A DNA stretch of 7,621 bases from an uncultured Flavihumibacter sp. (GTDB lineage Bacteria; Bacteroidota; Bacteroidia; Chitinophagales; Chitinophagaceae). Shown piece after piece: positions 1 through 6,545 of the stretch. Position 1 is the stretch's first letter. Each line of letters opens with the position of its first letter. Below the pieces are notes generated by a model that made no database searches, was not told the origin of the DNA, and worked only from the letters and a program-made list of their open reading frames with translations. The position numbers and the translations under genes are program-made. The stretch lies in the NCBI GenBank assembly GCA_946481605.1, contig CAMLPA010000151.1, positions 1-7,621 on the forward strand, written 5' to 3'.

Positions 1-54
1 ATCGTGGTATCGGTACTGGCCTTTGTAGTGGCTTCGGTACTGGTGGCACGTTGA
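1..54 (+). CDS. 3' end of an upstream gene, hydrophobic C-terminus
   Basis: Frame 1 is open from the window edge to a TGA at 52-54 and reads IVVSVLAFVVASVLVAR. This is a compact run of Val, Ala, Leu and Ile closed by one Arg, as in a last transmembrane helix with a short positively charged tail. The other two forward frames give a stop at 26-28 or a Gly/Thr-rich peptide, so frame 1 is the most protein-like. It stops 19 bases before the next start codon, which suggests it is the preceding gene of the same operon. The family cannot be named from 17 residues. That it is an integral membrane protein is inference. Confidence 0.45.
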   Translation: MVVSVLAFVVASVLVAR

Positions 55-73
55 TCAATGGCAAATAATTACA

Positions 74-2866
74 ATGCAGGAACCGATTTTTTACAACAGG
101 GATTTAAGTTGGCTCTCTTTTAATGAAAGGGTGCTGGAAGAAGCGGACGCGCCGGGTGTGCCGCTCATGGAAAGGTTCCAGTTTCTTTCCATCTATTCTT
201 CCAACCTGGATGAATTCTACCGGGTAAGAATACCCGCTTTGCTGGCGCTCCAGCATATTGAAACGGAAAAAGAAGATGTGCTGCCGCTGGTGAAGGAAAA
301 GATCGACGCGCAATTGCAGGTGTTCGGCAACATCTTGCGCAAACTATTGCCGGTGCTTGAAATGGAAGGCTATGTGCTGCTGTACGATAAGCCCGTGCCG
401 GAATCGGTAAAGCAACGGGCCGCACATTATTTTTACACGCAGGTACTGGGTTTCCTCCAACCTGTCGTACTGCAGGAAGGAACTGAGTTCTTTCCCGAAA
501 ACAATAAACTGTACCTGCTCGCAGGGAACACGATCTATAATGTGCCCTCCGACCAGTTGCCGCGTTTCTGGACCATAAAAGAAAACGGGGTCACCTATAT
601 ATTTTTCCTCGACGACCTGGTGCGCATGCACCTCCCATCCATTACAAAGGACCCCACCTCCGGCGAAGCGTTCAGTTTCAAGATCACCCGCGACGCGGAA
701 CTGAACCTGAAAGATGATTACCAGGGCGACCTGGTGGATAGAATGGAAGAAGAAATATCGAAACGTGATTTCGGACTCGCCACACGTGTGTTGTACGATC
801 CCGCCATGCCAGCAGCACAGTTGGATACTTTGATCCGGTTCTTTCAACTCAATGGCGCCAACCTGGTAAAAGGAGGAAGGTACCACCACCTGAAAGACCT
901 GGCTTCCCTGCCCGTGCACAACCCCGACCTGCGCTACGAACCCATGCCACCTGTAAACGACGGGCTGGAAAGCATAACCTGTTTGCTGGATGAAGTGGGG
1001 AAACGAGATATTTTGCTCCACCCGCCTTTTCATTCCTACGATAATGTGCTGCGCTTCTTCAACGAAGCCGCTATTGATCCTTCGGTACAAGAGGTGTATG
1101 TAACGCTTTACCGGGTGGCCGATCAGTCAAAAATAGCACAGGCGCTTATTTCTGCCGCGAAGAATGGTAAAAAGGTATTCGTGATGGTGGAACTGAAAGC
1201 CCGGTTCGATGAAGCCAACAACATCCGCTGGACCCGCCGTATGAAGAAGGCCGGGGTGAAAGTGGTGCACAGCCGCACTTCGCTGAAAGTACACGCCAAA
1301 ATAGCATTGGTGGTGCGGCAATCGGAACAGGGGCAACAGTTGCTGGGGCTCCTTGCTACGGGGAACCTCAATGAAACGACCGCCCGTTTTTATACGGACC
1401 ACCTGTTGCTTACCGCGCGTAAAGATATGCTGGAAGAATTGCAGCGCCTTTTTCATTTCCTGGTATCTGGAAAGAAACCTTCCGAAGCGGGCGATCTTCA
1501 GTTCAATCACCTGCTGGTAGCGCGGTTCAACCTGAAAGAAAAGTTTACAGCGCTTATACGCCGCGAAATAACACACGCGCAACAAGGACTTCCCGCTTCC
1601 ATTCACATCAAAATGAATAACCTGGAAGAAAAGTCGATGATCGCATTGTTGTATGAAGCCGCGCAGGCCGGCGTCCAAATTACATTGCTGGTAAGGGGCA
1701 TCTGCTGCCTGGTGCCCGGCGTGCCCGGACTCAGCGAAAACATTACCGTGCGCAGGATCGTAGACCGCTTCCTGGAGCATGGCCGGATATTCTGCTTCCA
1801 CAACAACGGGAATACTGAAGTGTACCTCGGCTCCGCAGACTGGATGAACAGGAACCTCCACAGGAGAATAGAAGTATGCTTTCCCATCCATGATCCGGAG
1901 GGGAAAGCAACCTTGCAGGAAATGATGGTTTTGCAGATGGCCGACAATGTAAAGGCACGTCCGCTTCCCGCCCTTACCAACGGTAAACTGGTGCGCTCAC
2001 AATACGCAATATGGGACCGGCTCCTGGGGAAAATGGCGCTGGCGCTGCTGTTGCTGTTCTTCGTGTCCTGCGGCATGGTGAACGACCATAAAAACCCGGA
2101 AGGCTACGATTTTACCGCCCCTGAAAAATTCTTTATCTCCGATGACCTTACCGAGATATCAGGTATCGCTTTGAACGGCGACAGAACAGATAGCATGTAC
2201 GCCGTGCAGGATGAAAAAGGAAAACTGTTCCGTTTTAAACCCGGGATGAAAAAACCGCACAAGGTGAACTTCGCCAAAAGCGGCGATTATGAAGATGTCT
2301 CCATCGCGGACAACCAGGTTTGGATATTAAAAAGTAACGGTCAACTACTCAACTTTCCGCTGAACGTGGATTCCGCCGGTTTTGTGAACCCTGTAGTGCA
2401 CGAAAACATACTGCCCAAAGGAGAATACGAAGCCATGGATATTGATGGCGGCAACATATATGTATTGTGTAAAACCTGTAAAGTAAATAAAAAACAACCC
2501 GCCGTTACAGGATATGTTTTGCGGGCAGATACGGCCGGGAAACTTTCTGTAACCAGTTCGTTCCAGTTAGCGGAATCGCAGATACCGGAGCAGTTCAAGA
2601 AGAAGAATTTCTCTTTGCATCCTTCTGCTATGGCGAAGCATCCGCTTACGGGTAACTGGTACATTATGGCTTCCGCGAACAAGTTGCTGGTGGTGGCCGA
2701 CACGAACTGGCAGATTAAGGAAACCTACCGCCTCTCACCCTCGGTTTTCAGGCAGCCCGAAGGGCTGGTGTTCGCGTCTTCGGGTGATATGTACGTTTCC
2801 AATGAAGGCGATGATATTTCAGTAGCCAACCTGCTGCTTTTCCGCTGGAAGCATCAAAAGCAGTAA
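74..2866 (+). CDS. ppk1: Polyphosphate kinase 1 fused in frame to an SdiA-regulated-type lipoprotein domain
   Basis: Residues 1 to about 653 are a complete polyphosphate kinase 1, which reversibly transfers the ATP gamma-phosphate to a growing polyphosphate chain. Visible marks are the N-terminal NRDLSWLSFNERVLEEA and SSNLDEFYRVR, the catalytic-core HPPFHSYDNVLRFF and LYRVADQSKIAQAL, KARFDEANNIRW, and both conserved histidines: H407 in LKVHAKI (the phosphorylated His of the PLD-like core) and H569 in FLEHGRI. Domains N, head, C1 and C2 lie at about 1-105, 106-295, 296-475 and 476-650. The ending RSQYAIWDRLLGK is a normal PPK1 C-terminus, and E. coli PPK1 is 688 residues. Without a stop codon the frame continues into MALALLLLFFVSC and about 260 residues of beta-propeller type. 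The start at 74 is the only ATG in frame after a stop at 26-28; it has no Shine-Dalgarno, as is usual in Bacteroidota. PPK1 is certain. Whether one protein or two are made is open. Confidence 0.93.
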   Translation: MQEPIFYNRDLSWLSFNERVLEEADAPGVPLMERFQFLSIYSSNLDEFYRVRIPALLALQHIETEKEDVLPLVKEKIDAQLQVFGNILRKLLPVLEMEGYVLLYDKPVPESVKQRAAHYFYTQVLGFLQPVVLQEGTEFFPENNKLYLLAGNTIYNVPSDQLPRFWTIKENGVTYIFFLDDLVRMHLPSITKDPTSGEAFSFKITRDAELNLKDDYQGDLVDRMEEEISKRDFGLATRVLYDPAMPAAQLDTLIRFFQLNGANLVKGGRYHHLKDLASLPVHNPDLRYEPMPPVNDGLESITCLLDEVGKRDILLHPPFHSYDNVLRFFNEAAIDPSVQEVYVTLYRVADQSKIAQALISAAKNGKKVFVMVELKARFDEANNIRWTRRMKKAGVKVVHSRTSLKVHAKIALVVRQSEQGQQLLGLLATGNLNETTARFYTDHLLLTARKDMLEELQRLFHFLVSGKKPSEAGDLQFNHLLVARFNLKEKFTALIRREITHAQQGLPASIHIKMNNLEEKSMIALLYEAAQAGVQITLLVRGICCLVPGVPGLSENITVRRIVDRFLEHGRIFCFHNNGNTEVYLGSADWMNRNLHRRIEVCFPIHDPEGKATLQEMMVLQMADNVKARPLPALTNGKLVRSQYAIWDRLLGKMALALLLLFFVSCGMVNDHKNPEGYDFTAPEKFFISDDLTEISGIALNGDRTDSMYAVQDEKGKLFRFKPGMKKPHKVNFAKSGDYEDVSIADNQVWILKSNGQLLNFPLNVDSAGFVNPVVHENILPKGEYEAMDIDGGNIYVLCKTCKVNKKQPAVTGYVLRADTAGKLSVTSSFQLAESQIPEQFKKKNFSLHPSAMAKHPLTGNWYIMASANKLLVVADTNWQIKETYRLSPSVFRQPEGLVFASSGDMYVSNEGDDISVANLLLFRWKHQKQ
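2033..2866 (+). other. SdiA-regulated-type lipoprotein module inside the ppk1 frame (possible internal start)
   Basis: This is the C-terminal 277 residues of the frame starting at 74. M654 opens a hydrophobic stretch, MALALLLLFFVSCG, with a lipobox-like F-V-S-C (C666 as the lipidation site), followed by a polar linker. The rest resembles the SdiA-regulated (YjiK-like) beta-propeller family: EISGIALNGDRTDSMYAVQD near the start, DYEDVSI, LPKGEYEAMDIDGGNIYVL, and near the end FRQPEGLVFASSGDMYVSNEG followed by LLLF. The length of 277 fits a stand-alone member of that family. ATG 2033-2035 could serve as a separate start; GGGGAAA just upstream is at best a weak ribosome site. A signal peptide starting at M654 has no positive residue of its own. 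The nearest are R and K just upstream (DRLLGK), so an upstream start such as GTG 1991 is also possible. The function of the family is not established; an extracytoplasmic, membrane-anchored binding or enzymatic propeller is inferred. Confidence 0.75.
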
Positions 2867-2909
2867 AGGAACAGATCAGTTTATTTAAGTCGCACCGCGC
2901 TTGCGGGGC

Positions 2910-2918
2910 GGAGGAGGA
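2910..2918 (+). promoter_or_regulatory. Strong Shine-Dalgarno site for the outer-membrane phosphatase gene
   Basis: GGAGGAGGA lies upstream of the ATG at 2924, with 6 bases between its second GGAGG (2913-2917) and the start codon. It is the only strong Shine-Dalgarno match among the starts in this window. The starts at 74 and 6546 have none or a very weak one. It fixes the start of the large gene, which is also supported by the signal peptide that begins there. Confidence 0.7.
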
Positions 2919-2923
2919 TATAT

Positions 2924-5900
2924 ATGAAAACAGCACTACATTTATTGGTTTACCTGCTGCTGGCCGCAGGAAGTTATGCCCAGACCGCAAGGGTGATCCT
3001 GATCGGCGATGCGGGATTAAAAGATGACCGGCAGCAACAACTGATGCGCCTTGCGGCGGAACAGGTATTACCGGGCCGCACTACCGTATTTTTCCTGGGC
3101 GATAATGTTTACCCGCGCGGCATGAACCTGCCCGGCCAGGGCGATTCCACCTGGGGACCGGAAATACTCCGTTCACAATATGCACCCATGCGCGCTAAAG
3201 GAGCGCCCGTTTATTTTATTCCCGGAAACCACGATTGGGACCGGATGGGGCCCGATGGACTCGCGAAAATAAAATTGCAGGGACAGTTCCTGGAAGCACA
3301 GCATGATCCGTTGTTAAAACTTGTTCCCGCCGACGGCTGCCCCGATCCCGTTGAAATTGAAGTGTCCGATAGTTTGTCCATCATCGCTTTCGACAGCGAA
3401 TGGTGGTTGTTCCCTTACCCCAAAAACAATCCCGGTGCGGAATGCGCCTGCCAGACGCGTGCCGATGTGGCCGAAAGGCTCCAGGCTTTGCTGTACAAGA
3501 ACCGCCACAAAGTAGTGCTGCTCGCTTCGCACCATCCGTTTGAAACTTATGGCGTTCATGGTGGCAGGTTCTCTTTTAAGGACCATCTTTTTCCGCTTAC
3601 GGCCGCGAACAAAAACCTGTATATCCCGCTGCCATTGGTGGGCTCGTTGTATCCATTGCTGAGAACAGTGTTCACGAATGCCGAAGACAAGGGACACCCT
3701 CTGTACAGGGATATGATCCGCCAACTCGGCAAGGCCTCGGAAGCGCACCAGAACCTGGTGCATGTTTCCGGACACGACCACGGGCTGCAATTCATTCAGA
3801 AAGATATCCTGCAGGTAGTGAGTGGTTCCGGCGCTAAAAATTCCGCCACTTACAAAGGAAAGGGGAGCCTGTATGCTACTTCCCACAATGGTTTTGTAGT
3901 GGCCGACCTGATGCCCGGCAACCAGTTGCTGCTGAAATATTTTACGGTGGAAGGAGAGAACGCTGGTAGCGGATATACTTACACGAAAAATTATATTTCC
4001 GTAGTTGAAAAAGAACTTTCAGTGGCCCAAACCTATGCGAAAGACAGTGCCACCGTGGCGATAAAGCCTGCTTATGATAGTGTGTCAAGGTCGCACCGGC
4101 GCTTCTTCGGGGAGAACTACCGCAAAGAATGGGCAACGCCCACCACAATACCTGTGCTCCGCGTTTCGGATATGATGGGTGGATTAAAGCCCATTAAAAG
4201 AGGTGGTGGTATGCAAACGAAATCGCTGCGCCTCGAAGATGCGAAGGGAAATGAATGGGTACTGCGGTCTGTCGAAAAAGCGCCGGATGTATTGCTGCCG
4301 GAAGGTTTGAAGGAAACCTTCGCCAGCGACTGGGTGGAAGATGCCATGAGCGCGCAACATCCCTATTCGGCCCTCGTTATACCGCCACTTGCAAAAGCCG
4401 CAGGCGTGCCGCATGCGGAACCCATCATCGGTATCGTTGCGCCCGATACGGCGTTGGGGGAACACAATGTGGTGTTTGCCGACAGGGTTTGTCTGCTCGA
4501 AAGGCGCGAACCCATCGGCTCCTCGGACAATACGCCGAAGATGCTCGAAAAGATCCGTTCTGATAACGACGACACCTTCGATGGCGAAATGTGGCTCCGC
4601 GCAAGATTGCTCGATATACTGGTAGAAGATTGGGACCGCCACGAGGACCAGTGGCGCTGGGCCAACACGAAAAAAGGGAAGAACAAATTCTACCTGCCCG
4701 TTCCCCGCGACCGCGACCAGGTGTTCCATAAAACGGAAGGCTGGTTCCCGAAACTCGCTTCCCGGCAATGGCTCGTGCCTACCTTGCAGGGCTTCGATGA
4801 ACAGATCAACAGCGCCAGGTATTCGCTTTTTAAAACGAAGTTCCTCGATCCTTATCCGGCCACCCAAATCTCCGATGAAAGGTGGATGCAGATCGTGGAG
4901 GAATTTGTAGCCGCTATGACCGATGAGGTGCTGGAAGAATCCCTTCGCCGCCTGCCCGCTGAACAATACGCCTTGCGCCACGAAGAACTGCTGCGTAACC
5001 TGAAAGGAAGAAGGGGTGAAATTGTTGCCGCCATGCAACGCTTCAGGAAATTCATCTCCCGGAAAGTGGACATCGCCGGTTCCGATAAGAATGAATTGCT
5101 TTCCATCACAGAAAATGCTTCGGGTAACCTCGAGGTAACGATGAGAAAAATCAATAAAGACGGGGAACTGAAGGATACCCTGATGCACCGCACTTTCTCC
5201 GGCAAGGTAACCAGTGAACTGCGCTTTTACCTGTTCGATGGCCACGACAGTGTGCATGTGTCAAAAAAATCCGGCAATACCAAACTGCGGTTCATTGGCG
5301 GAAAGAAAAAACTGCCTATACATTTTGAAGGCAATGCCCGCAACGCCAAAGTATATGCGCGCCCTGGAAAACTCCTGGCTTATGGTGATACCACCGGCCT
5401 TCGAAAGAAATGGGGTACAGATAGTCTGCATACTGCACTCGTGCCCGTAAACCTCTACAATACCTGGATGCCGCTGATCACCATCGGGCTCAACCTGGAT
5501 GACGGTTTTATATTGGGTGGCGGTTTCCGCTACACCGGTAAATCTGGTTTCAGAAAACTGCCCTACACGCATATCCAGGAGTTTATGCTCGCCCATTCCT
5601 TTTCCACCAGCGCATACAGGATGCGTTACCGCGGGGAGTGGAACCAACTGGTAGGGAAGGCCGACCTCACACTCAACGCGATGATCAGGGCCCCGGACAA
5701 TACCATTAACTTCTTCGGAAGGGGCAATGAAACTGAATATAAAAAGACGGGCGAACACATCAGGTTTCACCGGACGCGTTTTTCGGTTTTCCAGTTCGAT
5801 CCGGGCTTCCAGTGGAGAAAGCAAAAAGGATTCAGTTATTTTATCGGCCCTACGCTGCAGTATTATAAATTCGATGGGGAAGACAACGACGGCCGCTTCA

Positions 5901-6520
5901 TCCAGCAGACCGATAAAATCGGTTCTTATGACAGTGTTACCGTCAATAAGGCAAAATTCCACCTCGGATTAACAACGGGCCTGGAATTGGATAAACGGAA
6001 CAATGTGGTCCTCACCAACTGGGGGTACAGGATTGCCCTGCGGTTGCAGGCTTACAAAGGCATGAACGGATTTTCGGAGGATTTCGCGCAACTTGTCCCG
6101 GAAATCAGCGTGTACAACAACCTCAATGCCCGTTCAACCATTGTGATGGGCAACAGGATCGGCGGAGGTGTTACCTTTGGAAGGTCGGCTTTCTACCAGT
6201 CTATGTTCCTCGGCGGGCAAAATAACCTGCTGGGCTACCGGCAATACCGGTTTGCGGGCGATCACAATTTCTACCACAACCTGGAACTCAGGATAAAACT
6301 AGCCAATGTGGCAAGTTACATCCTGCCAGGACAGGCTGGGTTCGTGGCGTTCAACGACCTGGGAAGGGTTTGGCAGAAAAACGAAGTGTCGCACCGCTGG
6401 CACCATGGGTTTGGCGGTGGACTGTATTTCTCACCGGCGCAACTGGCAGTTTTTAACCTGCTGGTGGGAAAATCAAAAGAAGGATTCTATCCATATTTCT
6501 CCATGGGGTTAAGGTTTTGA
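2924..6520 (+). CDS. Outer-membrane metallophosphatase with kinase-like middle region and Omp85-like barrel
   Basis: The 1198-residue product starts with a Sec signal peptide (MKTALHLLVYLLLAAGSYA, likely cleaved before Q20). Residues about 22-330 are a calcineurin-like phosphoesterase of the purple/tartrate-resistant acid phosphatase kind, with every metal-ligand motif in order: GDAG (D29), GDNVY (D60, N61, Y63), GNHD (N102, H103, D104), ASHH (H203/H204) and GHDH (H284, H286). It is expected to hydrolyse phosphate monoesters, but the substrate is unknown. Residues about 415-640 form a separate kinase-like region described on its own. Residues about 835-1198 are beta-strand rich, with alternating aromatic residues, GLNLDDGFILGGG, LGGQNNLLGYRQYRFAGD (the Omp85 loop-6 region), NLELRIKLA and a terminal GLRF ending in Phe, as outer-membrane barrels do. 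The soluble part should face the periplasm or be carried through the barrel in type Vd style; the sequence does not decide. The gene starts 57 bases after the ppk1 frame, probably in the same operon. Confidence 0.92.
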   Translation: MKTALHLLVYLLLAAGSYAQTARVILIGDAGLKDDRQQQLMRLAAEQVLPGRTTVFFLGDNVYPRGMNLPGQGDSTWGPEILRSQYAPMRAKGAPVYFIPGNHDWDRMGPDGLAKIKLQGQFLEAQHDPLLKLVPADGCPDPVEIEVSDSLSIIAFDSEWWLFPYPKNNPGAECACQTRADVAERLQALLYKNRHKVVLLASHHPFETYGVHGGRFSFKDHLFPLTAANKNLYIPLPLVGSLYPLLRTVFTNAEDKGHPLYRDMIRQLGKASEAHQNLVHVSGHDHGLQFIQKDILQVVSGSGAKNSATYKGKGSLYATSHNGFVVADLMPGNQLLLKYFTVEGENAGSGYTYTKNYISVVEKELSVAQTYAKDSATVAIKPAYDSVSRSHRRFFGENYRKEWATPTTIPVLRVSDMMGGLKPIKRGGGMQTKSLRLEDAKGNEWVLRSVEKAPDVLLPEGLKETFASDWVEDAMSAQHPYSALVIPPLAKAAGVPHAEPIIGIVAPDTALGEHNVVFADRVCLLERREPIGSSDNTPKMLEKIRSDNDDTFDGEMWLRARLLDILVEDWDRHEDQWRWANTKKGKNKFYLPVPRDRDQVFHKTEGWFPKLASRQWLVPTLQGFDEQINSARYSLFKTKFLDPYPATQISDERWMQIVEEFVAAMTDEVLEESLRRLPAEQYALRHEELLRNLKGRRGEIVAAMQRFRKFISRKVDIAGSDKNELLSITENASGNLEVTMRKINKDGELKDTLMHRTFSGKVTSELRFYLFDGHDSVHVSKKSGNTKLRFIGGKKKLPIHFEGNARNAKVYARPGKLLAYGDTTGLRKKWGTDSLHTALVPVNLYNTWMPLITIGLNLDDGFILGGGFRYTGKSGFRKLPYTHIQEFMLAHSFSTSAYRMRYRGEWNQLVGKADLTLNAMIRAPDNTINFFGRGNETEYKKTGEHIRFHRTRFSVFQFDPGFQWRKQKGFSYFIGPTLQYYKFDGEDNDGRFIQQTDKIGSYDSVTVNKAKFHLGLTTGLELDKRNNVVLTNWGYRIALRLQAYKGMNGFSEDFAQLVPEISVYNNLNARSTIVMGNRIGGGVTFGRSAFYQSMFLGGQNNLLGYRQYRFAGDHNFYHNLELRIKLANVASYILPGQAGFVAFNDLGRVWQKNEVSHRWHHGFGGGLYFSPAQLAVFNLLVGKSKEGFYPYFSMGLRF
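4166..4843 (+). other. Kinase-like region (CotH/HipA/PI3K-style motifs) within the outer-membrane phosphatase
   Basis: Residues about 415-640 sit between the phosphoesterase and the barrel. In order they show a glycine-rich turn between likely strands (KRGGGMQTKSLRL, G427-G429), a strand with basic residues at the position of a kinase ATP-binding lysine (WVLRSVEK, R448 and K452), then DILVEDWDRHEDQWRW (D569, D571, H573, D575, Q576), and 19 residues later FYLPVPRDRDQVF (D596, D598). The last two resemble the catalytic loop and metal-binding Asp of atypical kinases. CotH proteins have NWD-x3-NNW followed by a YDLD-type motif, and PI3K-like kinases have DRHxxN and then DFG. The Asn usual in the catalytic loop is replaced here by Asp/Gln. 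The motif order and spacing are seen directly. The kinase fold is inference, and the region may be catalytically dead or simply a conserved linker domain of this family. Confidence 0.5.
5426..6517 (+). other. C-terminal Omp85/BamA-like beta-barrel region
   Basis: Residues about 835-1198 of the outer-membrane phosphatase. The segment has many short amphipathic strands, separated by polar loops and rich in Tyr, Phe, Gly and Asn. Examples are MPLITIGLNLDDGFILGGGF, AYRMRYRGEW, KADLTLNAM, KGFSYFIGPTLQYY, FHLGLTTGLELD and GYRIALRLQAY. Near the end, GGQNNLLGYRQYRFAG followed by NLELRIKL matches the last-loop region of Omp85 proteins, and the protein ends GLRF with the C-terminal Phe used for barrel assembly by the BAM complex. 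No POTRA repeats are seen before the barrel, so a role in inserting other proteins is unlikely. It more probably anchors or exports the phosphatase part. The left boundary is approximate. Confidence 0.8.
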
Positions 6521-6545
6521 GGATCAGTAACGAAAATGGAAATGT

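Noticed and set aside
58..123. ATG at 58 starting a 21-codon peptide that overlaps the ppk1 start
   Set aside because: It ends quickly in a TAA and shows no motif. The ATG at 74 opens the conserved PPK1 N-terminus.
344..1090. Long minus-strand open frame of 248 codons inside ppk1
   Set aside because: It lies wholly within the well-supported PPK1 coding sequence and its translation is Val/Gln/His-rich without any known motif. It is a shadow of the codon pattern on the other strand.
1926..1933. TGGTTTTG, one base from the Bacteroidota -7 promoter consensus TAnnTTTG, upstream of the lipoprotein module
   Set aside because: No TTG -33 element sits at the expected spacing, and a one-mismatch match of this length is expected often by chance.
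2895..2906. Small hairpin CCGC-GCTT-GCGG between the ppk1 frame and the phosphatase gene
   Set aside because: The stem has only four base pairs and is not followed by a T run. It lies just before the ribosome site, so it is not a credible terminator; at most it is weak leader structure.
4184..5257. Minus-strand open frame of 357 codons inside the phosphatase gene
   Set aside because: It is an antisense shadow of the kinase-like region. It has no recognisable domain, while the + strand frame has coherent motifs throughout.
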